Assembly: GCA_963855995.1 (NCBI GenBank)
Contig: CAWLCR010000063.1
Coordinates: 124,001-188,000, forward strand
Origin: Muricea muricata
Lineage: Eukaryota; Cnidaria; Anthozoa; Malacalcyonacea; Plexauridae
Length of the DNA: 64,000 bases
Direction: 5' to 3'
Made by a program: the position numbers and the translations under genes. Position 1 is the first letter of the stretch, and every line of letters begins with the position of its first letter. This document shows positions 24,461 through 35,628 of this stretch, piece by piece. The notes beneath the pieces are model-generated. The model ran no database searches and had not been told where the DNA came from. It saw only the letters and a list, made by a program, of their open reading frames with translations.

Positions 24461-25254
24461 TATTGATGATATGTTGATTCCCCAAATGTTAATAATTCAG
24501 ACGAGGATCATTGGCTCTCACATGAATCAGACGGTGTAATGTTTGTGATTTTGTTTCTACAGCATAATTTAAAGCAATCAGAGTATAAACGTTTAATCTT
24601 AGTAGGAAGTTTTAATTATTCTATATCTGTTAGAATTTCCATTTTTTTATACATTTGATAAGTATTATATATATTGCTATTGATAAGTATTGCTGTATTA
24701 TTTTCTTATTTTAGGTATCGAGACTTGATTACACTGAGTAGTCATGAAATCTTATTTCTAGCAATAACTAGAATGATCTAATTATATCTTTGTAGAAAGG
24801 GACATGCTTGATTGCTTGGTCCAACTGGATGATAACAATGACGATGTCAGTGATAAAGAGATTAAGAGATAATCTATTCTGTACCATATAAGTGCATCGG
24901 TGCTGCTCATGAACAAAATTACCAACATCACTTGGAACTGCCATACCTTGCTCTTAAACAAAATACATCAGTGAAAGGTCACCTGAGGGCAGAGCCTCTG
25001 AATCTATTGGATCCAAGTGCAATTGCTATTGATTTGGACTATGGTACTGGTTAGTGTCATGTTGGCTATATTGCCTCAGAACTTTGCAAATATCTGCACC
25101 CCCTAATGGTTACAAGAGATATTATTGATGTTTGTATTCGGCCTATTAAGTATAGGGTGGACTTCTTTAAAGTAGGTTTTTATCGCAAAATCTGGATAAA
25201 AAGGCGTGGTGAGTGGGAGCCAGAAGTGGTGAGAAAAAGCAAAAGTGTGTGATA

Positions 25255-25940
25255 ATTACTTTGCATACTAGTATAAATTCTTTGTGAGGTAATCTAATAT
25301 ATTGGCATATCTCTGAGAAATCATAAAAACTTGCAACTTATTTGACTTTTTTGGCCAAGAAATTTAATAATTTTTATTTGCATACATTGTATGGTCAATT
25401 TATTAGCAATTTGACTTATTCTCAGAGCTATCACAGCATCTAATCCACAGATGAACAGTATTTGTGTACTGACAGACATCTTTTATATAGTACTTTTGTT
25501 TAATTGCCAAATATGCAAACTAGTTTTTAGATTTTTTCAATGACCAACTATTTAGACTATTTAGAATTTTTATTCATCAGACTTTAAATGAGATAGCATA
25601 AGGATAGAATAATAAAAAAGGTTATGTGTAAAAGATGTCTGTCATATGCATTTCTGTGAAATACATGCAGGCATTAGAAATTATGCGTGATTGTACATAT
25701 TTAATATTCACACATTGTCAGTGCTAAATATAAGTTTTGAACAATGATTTCATTCCTTATAATACGTAATATAGTAACATATTTCAGTTTATGATACAAT
25801 AAAATATTCAGACCCGTAACTAGGATTTGAGATCTACTGAGCCAAGACAGTCAGTACAATCCAACAATCTGGTACTTTAATTTTTAAGTTCTTTAATTCT
25901 GTTCCTCACTCTTTGATGAGCGGATTTACCCAACAGGCTA
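25255..25940. other. No gene recognised
   Basis: AT-rich sequence downstream of the HIRAN gene. AATAAA-like signals occur (for example near 25797), but none can be tied to a transcript. Confidence 0.5.
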
Positions 25941-25954
25941 TATAGCCCAATTGA

Positions 25955-26100
25955 TAGGGGATCCAAGGTACCTACGGTTTAACGTCCTTATCCGAGAAGA
26001 CGCTAAAGGCTTACCATTTACTGATGTTGATGCAAAGGCAGCCCTTTCTCCTTCACCTAAGTCCATTGACTCAGTTTTCTTGCAGCTAGTTATGGGTGTG
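25955..26100. repeat. Probable SINE body fragment (TTTAACGTCCTTATCCGAGA)
   Basis: The segment GGTTTAACGTCCTTATCC, GAGAAGACGCTAAAGG and GATGCAAAGGCAGCCCTTTC resembles an interspersed repeat I recall from anthozoan genomes, normally followed by a tRNA-like head. The head is missing here. Assignment is from memory only. Confidence 0.4.
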
Positions 26101-26476
26101 ATATATATATATACCATTTTACAGTGTTATGTTAAGTCACTTCTGCATTGAAATATGTGGATAAAACTTATTTGATGTGTCACTTTAATGTAATTACGTT
26201 TTTGAATACAAATATCAACAATAAATATCAACAAGTATACTAAATGTGTCTATACCGCAATATGTACAATGTTCAAAGTCCAGGAACTTTATGATGATGG
26301 TGCACTGCAAGTTTGAAATGGGCTGAACATACACTTAATTAATTGACCACATTGAGGGATGATAGCACGATTAGTAACAAATACTCCAGGATAGATCTAT
26401 ATACATAATAAGTAAACATACTGTATGTGGCTAGTTTATACTTTGCTGTATGAGAATGCCTACCATACTATAGTAT

Positions 26477-26645
26477 ACAAATAATGAATGTTTATGAGTG
26501 CAATAGTAAGAATATTTTCATGAGGTGAAAGATGGAATGTTCTATCCAACGAGGCGATAGCCGAGTTGAATAGAACATTTCATCTTTCACCGAATGAAAA
26601 TTTTCTTACTATTGCACGAATAAAAACATTCATTATTTGTTTTAT
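26477..26645. repeat. Foldback repeat with GTGCAATAGTAAGAA arms
   Basis: Left arm AATAATGAATGTTTATGAGT, GCAATAGTAAGAATATTTTC, GAAAGATGGAATGTTCTAT; the right arm is the inverse with small changes. Related GAGTGCAATAGTA motifs recur at 26970-27050. It is a hairpin MITE or a TIR remnant. Confidence 0.75.
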
Positions 26646-26749
26646 ATAATACCAAAATAGGCTATTGCTTTTCAAATAAAAACAATTTATTAAAAAACTT
26701 AAATCATAATTTTCAATACACAATAATATAACTGGCTTTTCAAATCGTA

Positions 26750-26846
26750 TTAGTTTTTTAGTATTCTCCGCGTCTGAGTCATCAATAAGTTCGCACATTT
26801 CTTCTTCGTTTAGCAAAACAAAAGGCTTATTGGAAGTTCCCGCCAT
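26750..26846 (-). pseudogene. Possible first-exon remnant of a recombinase-like element protein
   Basis: On -, starting at the ATG at 26846: MAGTSNKPFVLLNEEEMCEL then IDDSDAENTKKLIR. An acidic start with the 'DDSDAENTKK' helix resembles N-termini of cnidarian tyrosine-recombinase or zinc-finger proteins of mobile origin. The frame then becomes hydrophobic and unlike protein. Weakly supported. Confidence 0.3.
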
Positions 26847-27062
26847 TTTGAATCTATTTTGAAGAGTAGTGCTTGCATTAAATCACATTTACCTAACGTC
26901 AAGAATCGGGTGTAAATAAACTGCGATCACCGTCCGAGAAATGTTTTGACGGATGGCGTTTATTGAAAACAGAAAGAGTGCAATAGTAAAAAACGTATAG
27001 TACTTTTGCACTCTGGAGAGTGCAATAGTATTTTCCTATTGCACTCTTGGGAAATAGAACTT

Positions 27063-27600
27063 TCTATTCGATATCACGTTACCAAAATCAACCAATTACA
27101 CGATCTGAATTTATCAAGGTATTATATAAAGTATAATATAGTATCTGCACAGTAATGCCACCATACAGTAATACATTTTCTTATAGTAAGATTTTTAGGT
27201 TCAGTTTACCAGTTCACTTCTTGTCACTATTATAGCAATTTACAGCATCAGCACATTTCCCCCAAAATTCATCATTCTTAAAAGTTGGCCCTATGCTGCC
27301 AGACAGATGTTCATCAGACAAATAAAAAAGGGCTATATACTCAACCAATGCAGCCACTTTTTCGTCTCACCAAGCATCAACACATTCCTGTACATTTTAA
27401 ATTTGTATAAACACATTTAAGGGTATTTTGAAAAAGCAACAAACTATAGCCAACTCTAGAAATTGGTGTACCCCTTCAAAATAGCCTCTTTTCTGGAAAC
27501 CAAATATTATTTAAATTTCCATATCAATAACAACCAAATTAATATTGCACCTAATTTATATGAGTAGTCAACAATTTCCAAAATCCAAATTACATGTAAT
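27063..27600. other. No gene recognised
   Basis: AT-rich with no open frame of note. It could be intron downstream (on -) of the exon at 27613-27798. Confidence 0.45.
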
Positions 27601-27612
27601 ACATTTTACCGT

Positions 27613-27798
27613 CTGGGAAAGAATGATGGCACTCCTTACTTTCTGATCCTTCTCTATTCTAACATCATTCTCTTCCTCTACATCCGGAAACAATGATCTT
27701 TTCAAGAATTTTCCAGAAGTAGACCTTCGCTTTGGTTGTTTTTTCCCAGGTGTTTGACCAGTTGGAGGATCATGGGCCCTTTTTGGAGCATCAGCCAT
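27613..27798 (-). CDS. Candidate first exon of an unknown gene
   Basis: From the ATG at 27798 the frame reads MADAPKRAHDPPTGQTPGKK, QPKRRSTSGKFLKRSLFPDV and EEENDVRIEKDQKVRSAIIL, followed by SQT and then GTAAAATG, a plausible donor. It is basic then acidic and low in complexity at the N-terminus, with no domain I recognise. No second exon was found downstream on -. It may be a true exon or an element remnant. Confidence 0.35.
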
Positions 27799-27799
27799 T

Positions 27800-28992
27800 T
27801 TAAACTATAAGAAAAACGACAAAAATTTAGCTCTAATGCGATTATGGGTTGGGTACTCTTACCTTGAAGCCGCTCTGGGCGTCAGCCGATGACAAAAAAA
27901 CAACAGTGTAAGTCACAACCCAAAGTAGAAATCTATATAAAACACGAAAGAAAACTTTCATATTCCTGTAAAACCAATTTAACATCTCGCTTTCATTGTA
28001 CATTCAGCAAGTGCGTGTATTTGTAAACAAAACACGAACTTAACAGTCTCTAACACATTTAATATATGATCTGAGTTCACTGGTCGTGCTCGCAAGCAAA
28101 AGTCGTACGCTTTCGCTACCAAAACAAAATAAAACAAATCCGATTTTAAAAACATTATACGTCAAAAACGTACAAGAAATTTGAAGAATTGTAGCGAACA
28201 ACCTTTACAAGCCGAGTCAAGCAAATAAACACAACGATACGTCAAAAATAGCCTGTTAAATGAGCTTTCATGCGAGAGTTCACAGACGAAAAAATGAAAA
28301 TAATCGGTGTTTACTAAGTTTAATTACCTCTGACGATGGAAATTCTTAAGATTGTTTTCCTTTTTGGTCTTTATAGTAGAACTCATCGATATTTTCATCA
28401 ACTTGTTAGCTTTATCCACTTGTCAATACAGTTTTCTTGACGTTTTACTCCTGGCCATTTTCAATAATGCACACTTTTCGTGCATTATTGTAATAACGCA
28501 CTCAAACGGCTCGTTGTTGCCAGGTAACCAAAACACACGCGATCGATTTTGACCAATTGCGTGCGCGAATTTTGAACAGTCAACGAAGATCATATATTAA
28601 ACTAAAATAACGCATTTGTTTGCCTGCTTTTTCATACATTATTTAAAACTAAAAATGCTGTACATTAATGCGTACAAACATGTATTTTTGACAATATAAA
28701 AGCTTTTTATAAACCATTCTCCCTGCAAATAGAAGTGAGCCTTTCTTGTCCTTTTTATGCTAATTGTATCAGAAAATTATAAAACTTTACATGTAAAGGG
28801 CATTTAATTGACATAATCACATTGTTAAAAAATCGACATGCCTGACAGATTAGAAAGGATTCCACATAACAAAATTATCTATTTTTACCTCGTAATCTCC
28901 CACAATATGGCCAAAGTGGGTCAAAATAAGAACGCAGATCTAATAGGCAGCGGCTTCACCCTACGTACGAACTACGAAACTTCATTTCGACC
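27800..28992. other. Noncoding; holds one copy of a dispersed repeat
   Basis: 28478-28578 (CTCGTTGTTGCCAGGTAACC, ACACACG, GATCGATTTT) is repeated with changes at 48600-48685. A small inverted ATAATGCAC/GTGCATTAT lies at 28465-28488. Nothing else was recognised. Confidence 0.6.
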
Positions 28993-29450
28993 CCGTTCAC
29001 ACGATACCGGTATGTGACTCTGCTGGTAAAAAATCATTACGTTTTCAACTGTTCGCACGATACCGGTAGAGTTATATCGCGTTTTGGTGTTGCGTTCACA
29101 CGAAACCGGATCAATGTCGGATTTGAGTTTGTTTGTTTTTCTTATTTGGAGTTTAAGCCATTGCTGCTGACCATTTTTATTGCATGTCACGAAGATGTTC
29201 GATTTCCCGCCACTCAGTTAGTCATATTAGTATTAACCGTATTGAAACACTTACGGTTAGGCGTTCACACGGTACTCTGACGCTAGAGTTTCACTACGGT
29301 TTCAAACTTTTAAGGTACGTGTACCATTTTCAAACTCTTACGGTTAGCATTACGGTTTCCCACAATTGCATACCCACATCGTGTGAACGCAACCCCTAAA
29401 TGTAAGAATTTCATACCGTTTTCAAACTCTGCCGGTATCGTGTGAACGGC
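28993..29450. mobile_element. TIR element with CCGTTCACACGATACCGG ends
   Basis: The left end reads CCGTTCACACGATACCGG (about 28993-29010) and the right end is its inverse (about 29433-29450). Further partial copies of GTTCACACG and TCAAACTCT/TACGGTT motifs lie inside, giving many subterminal repeats. No coding capacity and no clear target duplication were seen. Confidence 0.75.
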
Positions 29451-30093
29451 GTCTTTGACAGCCTAATTTAGCTCAATTAAATGTAAATTAAATATTTATC
29501 GTTTTGTAAAATTTATAAATCCTTCGTGACAACTTTCGAGAACAAGAGATTGTAAACAACAAAATAGTCCTGAAATAATGCTACTTTACAAAAAGGACGC
29601 GGGTGGCAGACCAGAAACTAAAGATTAACTTGTAGTGGCCTTAAAATAATAATAACAAAAATTGTGCTCAATTATGTGGTCAACCGCTTGATTCGCCCAA
29701 ATCATTTATATTTTTTAAGAACTTAAAGCTTTTGGTGAAAGTTGTTAAAGCATTCTTTTTAAATAACGATAAGTAGTGTTTTATACGGCATAAGCTCAAG
29801 TTGTTTTAGGGACCTTAATTAAAAAGCGCTATGGTTTCTAGAAGGTTCCTAGCCCCACTTTTGTAAATATTTCTAATTTTTTTATATCTGTGTAATGTAT
29901 TTTGGGCGAATCAATTAAAATAAAAAAAAATAAACGTCGTTATTATTCTGTATTCAGCCATTTCAGGTGTCGCAATAACCTGTCGCCCACGCTTTGTTGT
30001 ACGTAAACCGCAGAAACGAAAGTTATCGCCTACGAAGACCTATTACTTTTAACAGGAGGGGCCGAAAAGAGTCCTTATAAATTAGCTGGCGTG
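29451..30093. other. No gene; upstream flank of the FN3 gene
   Basis: Contains AT-rich sequence and, from about 29960, more balanced sequence leading to the ATG at 30094. Promoter and 5' UTR of that gene should lie here. I see no decisive promoter motif. Confidence 0.4.
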
Positions 30094-30172
30094 ATGAAGG
30101 AAGGCAGCCTGTCATGGCTACGTACGGCATGGCTTATCGCAATGTTTTTGTGTGTGATGAGTGTCAATTCAG
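30094..30172 (+). CDS. FN3 gene exon 1: signal peptide
   Basis: The ATG at 30094 opens 26 codons: MKEGSLSWLRTAWLIAMFLC then VMSVNS. A short polar/basic start, a hydrophobic core (AWLIAMFLCVM) and small residues at the end make a textbook signal peptide. The exon ends TTCAG before GTAAGAAT, a near-consensus donor, leaving phase 1. The next + strand exon that fits in phase is the FN3 exon at 48813. Their join would read ...VNSESIPAVTLTE. The product would be a secreted or single-pass membrane protein entering the ER. A stop-free upstream extension was not needed. Confidence 0.65.
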
Positions 30173-31045
30173 GTAAGAATGAAACTAACCAAAGTATAGC
30201 ATTACTTGATAACGAGTATCACATTTTACTTGGCCAGGGAATGTTAGCTTTCGTACGAAAGGCATAAACGTGACGGATTGCCGATCAATATTGACGTTCT
30301 TTGTAACGGTTGTATATCAATGTTGACGTTCGCAGCGAAATTGACGGCAATTTTAAGAAATTCCTGCGAGTATCGAGTCATGACGAGGCTGAATTAGTAA
30401 TTTTTCAGACCATTAACAGCGCCAAAGATGTGTATTTACTGTGTCTCTAGCTTATTTCAAAAGTCTAGACACAAGAGACCTTTAGATTGGCGTTTACGAC
30501 AAACGGCGGCAAACTCAAGCATGTTCATTCTTATAAAATCGAAAATATCAACCGTGAAGTGCTCAAACTATATATACGATTTATTCAATAAACCGAAAAT
30601 ACTGATCTATAATGTATTTGTATGACCACTGAAAGGTATCACTGACGGTAATAATTTAGGGCCTCAATCGCTTGACGTTCGAGTTGACGTTTGGCGTTTG
30701 TAGTGAGCCGCTATGAGCATGTCTAGCAGTTCAATTGTAAAATCCAAACATCAAACGCCGCAATTCAAACGTGAAGCCATGTAAGCAGAAAAATCATTGA
30801 CGTCAGTCAGCAAGTGTCTGTGATCGAACGATCTGTCTGTGTGCGGTGTATTTATTCTTGTTAATAATTCGTATCGGTAAAACATTTCACGGTGACTAGT
30901 TTTATTTCTCAAAGGACGTGTCTCAGGTTTGTCGTTTGCCGTAAACGCCAATCTAAATGTCTGTAATAATAAATAGTTTCCAACCTACGGCAGATTCTGA
31001 TGTTTTGATCGGGTGCTACTTAGCAATAATGAAACTATGAAATAT

Positions 31046-31200
31046 GAAAGGACCATCCTCAGAAATATGAAAAACTAGATTCACATTAATCTGACACTGC
31101 AGAGAACAACGAAAAATTCGTTGTCTCGAGCGGGATTCGAACTCGCATCTTCGGGTTTCTCGACCGCCGCTCTACTAATTGAGCTATCGAGTCAACTGGG
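31046..31200 (-). mobile_element. tRNA-derived SINE A, head plus body
   Basis: On -, the head reads GACTCGATAGCTCAATTAG, TAGAGCGGCGG... and GCGAGTTCGAATCCCGC, with good A and B boxes and a T stem. The anticodon arm is imperfect, so it is tRNA-like, not a functional tRNA. The body (31125 to 31046 on -) includes GACAACGAATTTTTCGTTG and CTGCAGTGTCAGATTAAT. The same body recurs without the head at 31716-31795. Confidence 0.75.
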
Positions 31201-31256
31201 ATTGGTAGCGAGTCTTATCCAATTTAAGTGCCCGAAATATTTTCGTGAAGACTTAA

Positions 31257-31669
31257 AGGAGCAGTGTCATCTCTCACGCATATGCTTCTGCGCATAATAA
31301 ACTTGAAAGCGTTGGGCCAACGTTTTCAAGTTCGGAATTCAAGTTTGCGTCTTCAAAGGAGGGCGAGCATGGTCTGAAATTCGATATTTCCGGATGATAA
31401 AAAAGCAACGGAATAAGTAAGGTCGAAGGAAATTATGCGACAATCAACGCAAAAGAATTTATTTGGTATACAATGTATTTAAAGCATGGCGAATGCAAAA
31501 ATCGAGGCGGGTTGTAACCGTTGGAATTGCAGTGATTTCGCCGCACATCTGTTGTCTCTTGAATACAGAATGCAATTTATGTTCTTTAATCAAACTGAAT
31601 GTATAAGAAATTCGTAAAATAGCAAGAAAATAAAGAAATAAAATATGCGTGAATGATGACACTGCTCCT
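31257..31669. mobile_element. TTAA-flanked MITE, 413 bp
   Basis: Terminal inverted repeats AGGAGCAGTGTCATC / inverse, flanked by TTAA at 31253-31256 and 31670-31673. The TTAA duplication is that of piggyBac and Kolobok elements. The interior holds an inverted GCGTTGGGCCAACG palindrome. No transposase. Confidence 0.88.
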
Positions 31670-31715
31670 TTAACGCTTGTCTTTGAGGAAGCGCAGTGTT
31701 TCAATGCTATTTCAG

Positions 31716-31795
31716 AACCATCCTCAGAGATATGAAAAACTAGATTCATATTAATCTGACACTGCAGACAACGACGAAAAATTCGTTGTCTCCAT
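31716..31795 (-). repeat. SINE A body fragment, headless
   Basis: Repeats the body of the SINE at 31046-31130 (AACCATCCTCAGAGATATGA and GACGAAAAATTCGTTGTCTC) with a few changes. Confidence 0.75.
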
Positions 31796-31860
31796 GTGTT
31801 TTCAAATTGCAGAAACACTTCTGCGTGTTGTGTGCTATACATGTTGGTTTCCTTTGCTGT

Positions 31861-31970
31861 GTTAACTCGACAAATTGGTCAATAAGTAAGAGTTAAGAGG
31901 CTAGCATTTGGATAAATGCCGAGGTTCGAAGTAATTAACTCTTACTTATTAACCAAGTTATCGAGTTAAT
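31861..31970. repeat. Foldback repeat, arms of about 35 bp
   Basis: GTTAACTCGACAAATTGGTC then AATAAGTAAGAGTTA is inverted at 31935-31970. Confidence 0.75.
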
Positions 31971-32058
31971 AACCAATTTATAGGTCTTCGTAATCTTATG
32001 GTCGATGATTTCTTTTGAAAGTATGAAAAGCAAAGTTTTAAATTGACGGTGAATGGAC

Positions 32059-32090
32059 TATACAGGGTGTATAAAAAAAAAGTTTACAGT
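32059..32090 (+). repeat. Solo mariner-like terminal repeat
   Basis: TACAGGGTGTATAAAAAAAA begins just after TA and matches the ends of the mariner-like element at 50839-59945. I find no inverted partner nearby, so this is a truncated copy. Confidence 0.65.
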
Positions 32091-32819
32091 TGGAAAAAGT
32101 CTGCTAATGCAAAGAGCGCTAAATGTTTAAATGAACTTTAGTGATCCTAAGCAGTACAGCTTCATTTGGAACACCTAGCAATATCTTTTTTACAACACTA
32201 GTGTTTTTTGACTTAAGGTGGTTGGCTATAAAAAGCCACTTTTTAAAGTCTTTGCGCACAAAGACTTTTTGTTTAAAACAGATTTTTTAAACTCTTTCAC
32301 GACAGGTCCTAGGCGCTGGGGACGATATCGTCCCCGACTTTTAAATTCATATATCTTCACTTCTGGTTGAGATTTTTCGATGAAAATACCACCATTAGAT
32401 CCGCAGCATTAAGTTTGTCTACTTAGTGTATATTTACTTGCATTTTGAAAACATTTTTGTGGTATTTGAAGCAAATTCTTGACTGGAAGTGAGAATTGCT
32501 TATGAATATATTATGTCTGTCTGAAATTTTATATGTCTCCAAGTTTTACGGCTCGTAATATCGCCATCGCTTCTCGGCTATTTTTTATCTTTACACCACC
32601 GTATAGCCCTTTGAAAATACTATTTAGTCACCAAGTTTTAGCTCAATACAGACAAAATATAATTCTAAGCGGCCGCGTAATCCGACAACACAACATTCCA
32701 AACCGGAAGGGAGATGTTTGATGCTTTATTTTGAGGAAAGCGTGTTACATAGACAACCAACGACAACGGAAATCGATTCTAAAGGTCAAAGTGAACTATA
32801 CGGCATTTTTTCAATCAGT
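32091..32819. other. No gene recognised
   Basis: Probably the remaining body of the truncated mariner-like copy and other decayed repeats. It includes a short palindromic GGGGACGATATCGTCCCC at 32318-32335. Confidence 0.5.
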
Positions 32820-33226
32820 GGTAGGTTTCGGCAATTCCGTTTTTCACTAAATCTTGATTTTTGAAAACTGAATTTTGCACAATTTTCAGGTTTCTACTTC
32901 TTACTGTTTTTGATTGACACCCTTTTTGATTGTACCCTTTTTTCTGCTTTTTGTCCGGAAGCGATAAGCTCGAAAAAGCTGCCTTTTTCGTTGCTTTTCA
33001 ATTTGCTGTGATAAGATGAAGAAAGGTGGACATTTTATGACATATTTATCAAAAAAGGGTACCCTTTTGGACGTTATATCAAACTGATGGAAAACTGCGC
33101 GAAAAAGGGTAGGAATTTCGTGTCAATCGAAAACAGTAAGAACTAGAAACCTGAAATTTGTGCAAAATTCAGTTTTCAAAAATCAAGATTAGTGAAAAAC
33201 GGAATTGCCGAAGTCTATACCCGTGA
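32820..33226. repeat. Large foldback repeat, arms of about 100 bp
   Basis: The arm at 32820-32923 (GGTAGGTTTCGGCAATTCCG, TTTTGAAAACTGAATTTTGC, TTCTTACTGTTTTTGATTG) is inverted at 33120-33226 with few mismatches. Inverted AAAAAGGGTAC motifs lie inside. A non-autonomous foldback element or MITE; no TSD identified. Confidence 0.82.
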
Positions 33227-34022
33227 ATTTACCCCAACGGAATCGCTAGATCGTCGGCTCTCGCAGGTTAGCGCACGTGCTCGAGAGCACGGGAAAATCC
33301 GAAGAGACTTATGTAAAGAACCGCCACAGATAAACAAATGGTCGAATTACAACGAAACTTGTAAGAATTATAACACGCAGCATAAGGAAGATTTTCTTTC
33401 TCTTTTGGAAGGAAACTGTCAAATACATTAGGAGATATTGGCCAATGAGTTCATCATGTTTATAAGGCAAGTTATATTTTGTTCAACGTCGTAAGCTTTG
33501 ATTTTGAATTAATCTACATTCTTAGGCGGCAAATATAGGCTCAATAAAAAGCCAATCGAATGAGGAATCGATTGGTACTATTTGTAGTTGTAATTCGACC
33601 GGGTGATGTAGCCAAGTGTAATAAATGGCCGACCTGTCGCGAAAACAGATGGTGTTAAAATATGGAGTATCTTTTATAAGATTGCAAAGTTTTAGACATT
33701 TTGGTGCAAGTACAATCAAGCGGTGGGCACTAAAAAATCACTTTACACGCTAAATTAACGCATGCGGTACTTTAATTTATGCAAAACGTTAATTATGCAT
33801 AAAATGAATTTATAATGAACATAAAATCAATCATGTGTAATAAAATGTGCAAAAATGGCGGAAAGTTTTTTGTTTAAACTGTGCGTGCTCGCATTCGCAC
33901 GAACCAAATTGTATAAAACTTTGCGGGTGTGTTCAACATATTCCATACTCTTGTCGTACTAACTTGAAATTGCTTTTCAGTGATCCATCTTTGCTTGCGG
34001 TTCAAATGTTAACAAGATAACA
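33227..34022. other. No gene recognised
   Basis: Short frames only. The frame at 33192-33431 begins inside the foldback arm and is therefore unlikely to be real. Confidence 0.5.
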
Positions 34023-34187
34023 TGGCGTTGAGTAGTGACGACGATGTAAGCAGATTGACTCCGAACACTTTTAGAGCAAATGATGAGTTTGATCAATCGG
34101 AATATGACATTTTAGGGGACATTTTTCAAACTGCGTCTCTATTAGGTATTAGTGTAGAAGAGCGAAGAAAAACGATAGAAATTTAAC
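34023..34187 (+). CDS. Small acidic ORF, 54 codons, unknown
   Basis: From the ATG at 34023: MALSSDDDVSRLTPNTFRAN, DEFDQSEYDILGDIFQTASL then LGISVEERRKTIEI and a stop. Its composition is protein-like (acidic, then an amphipathic helix) and the ATG has an A at -3, but no homologue comes to mind. It could be a first exon or chance. Confidence 0.25.
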
Positions 34188-35034
34188 AAAATGGTCTACT
34201 GAGTTTATAAATCAATATATTGTCGTGGAGTTCGAAGACAATATCCATATATTGTCGTGCAAGTTTTGTATACAGTCGATGAATATGTATTTGGAACTTA
34301 ATTCATTTCATCAGCCCCGCTCTTCCCTGCTGAATATCAAATCTCTTCCGTGCTTTTAGACAGACAATGAAAATCGCAAGCAGTTATGCTAGATAAAGCT
34401 CTATGAATAACGAAAGAAACCGCGTCAATCGTGTAATAAATTAGAGTTAAATTTGAAGTTTTCTGTGTTGCTGATCGAAGCAGTTCCGGCCACTTAGGCC
34501 GTATTCTGTGGTCGATTATCGTTCAGTTTCGTTGCCCCCCCCCCCCCTTTCGTGCACTAATTGAAAACACGATAGAAAATTAGGATAAATTATAAAAAGT
34601 CCGAATTCACTTGTTGGCACCTCCACAAACCTACAGTTTTCGAGAACTTCGTCTTCGAAAATTCAATAAATTGACATGTTTCACAATCCATGAACGCCAT
34701 TTTGTTTCGGAAAATGTGAAGATACTTCGTGTAATATACGGTATATATAGCATATTCAGCAATCTTATATTGGGACTTACATGAAGTTTTGATCCCCGGC
34801 TGTGCAAGCAAGGCTCAACAAGTTTTCAACATGCAACGAAGTTTGGGTGGGGTTTTAGAAGGTATTGAGCATAGAAATACCAGGTTTTGAGCAAATTTTC
34901 AAAGAAATTTTGAAAAATGTTCAGAGAACAGTTTCTAAATAAAAAGTATTAGAAGAAAAAAATATACAACAATAACTTTGAACACATCAAATTTATCCAC
35001 AAGTGTTTTGTTTCTAATTGAAGTTAGATGCAAT
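34188..35034. other. No gene recognised
   Basis: Contains a 13-C homopolymer near 34537. Otherwise AT-rich without open frames of note. Confidence 0.5.
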
Positions 35035-35628
35035 ACCATATTCTCTCTATTTAGCCCCACCCCCCCTCCCGGGGGGGGGGCTTATTCATATTAGGACCTT
35101 TTGACGGGGGTTCCTTGTTGAGGGGGGAGGCTTAACTAAGAGGGGGGCTTATTTATTTAGTCAAAAAACCAGGGTTGGAGATTATCTCTTTGAGCTGCAA
35201 TAAACTCAAAATCATAACACAGACAGTATATATCATATAACAATAACATTTATATTAACCATAATATATATAACAACCTAAAATATATATAGTAACAACA
35301 ACATATAATATAACAACATGTAATATATATACATTATGAGGGGCTTATTAGAGAGAGGGGTTTATTTAATTTTTCACTCAAAAGCGGGGCTTATTAAAGA
35401 GGGGGGCTTATTTCATTTTTTCACTCGAAAGGGGGGCTTAATTAATGTTTTCACTCAAAAGGGGGGCTTATTAGAGAGAGGTGCTTATTTAATTTTTTTT
35501 CACTCAAAAGGGGGGCTTATTAGAGAGAGGGGCTTATTTAATTTTTTCACTCAAATGGGGGGCTTATTAGAGAGGGGGGCTTATTTTTGAGGGGAGGGGG
35601 GCTAAATAGAGAGATTACAGTAGGAATT
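35035..35628. mobile_element. C-rich MITE, copy 2, with internal minisatellite
   Basis: Ends TACCATATTCTCTCTATTTA and, inverted, TACTGTAATCTCTCTATTTA match copy 1 at 23712. The interior (35335-35590) is a G-rich minisatellite of about 45-50 bp units (GGGGGGCTTATTAGAGAGAG, then TTTCACTCAAAAG). A frame reading KGGLLERGAYLIFF through it is an artefact of the repeat. Confidence 0.85.

Larger units (their letters stand above)
22793..25254 (+). pseudogene. Multi-exon gene with C-terminal HIRAN-like domain, in-frame stop
   Basis: Exon candidates on +: 22793-22948 (MSAAKTDSPSHRSVYLITFS..., 52 codons, then GTAAGC); about 23240-23360 (CIIPNTEALISKLDGLKCP); about 23491-23665 (DTKDPVEEGKGYEEDRRILL then a GTAAGT donor); about 24779-24850 (MLDCLVQLDDNNDD); and 24868-25254. 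The last reads PYKCIGAAHEQNYQHHLELP, NTSVKGHLRAEPLNLLDPSA, IAIDLDYGTG, a stop, then CHVGYIASELCKYL and ends RRGEWEPEVVRKSKSV. The pattern (G-x-x-HEQNYQ, V-x-x-x-L-x-x-EP-N-x-x-D-x-x-AI, VGYIA) fits HIRAN, a DNA-end-binding domain. TAG at 25052-25054 stands where related domains usually have Trp. A MITE and a SINE lie in its fourth intron. It could be a host gene or an element gene. Confidence 0.5.

Noticed and set aside
31120-31200. tRNA genes at 31120-31200, 39274-39350, 43551-43611 and 24385-24460
   Set aside because: Each has recognisable A and B boxes but a defective anticodon or D arm and a non-tRNA body attached, as in SINEs.
31459-31842. 127-codon open frame on -
   Set aside because: It crosses the boundary of the TTAA MITE and a SINE fragment and has no domain, so it is a chance frame.
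35335-35590. Repeats resembling a CRISPR array or a repeat protein (KGGLLERGAYLIF)
   Set aside because: Units are tandem without unique spacers, lie inside a MITE, and the genome is eukaryotic. It is a minisatellite.
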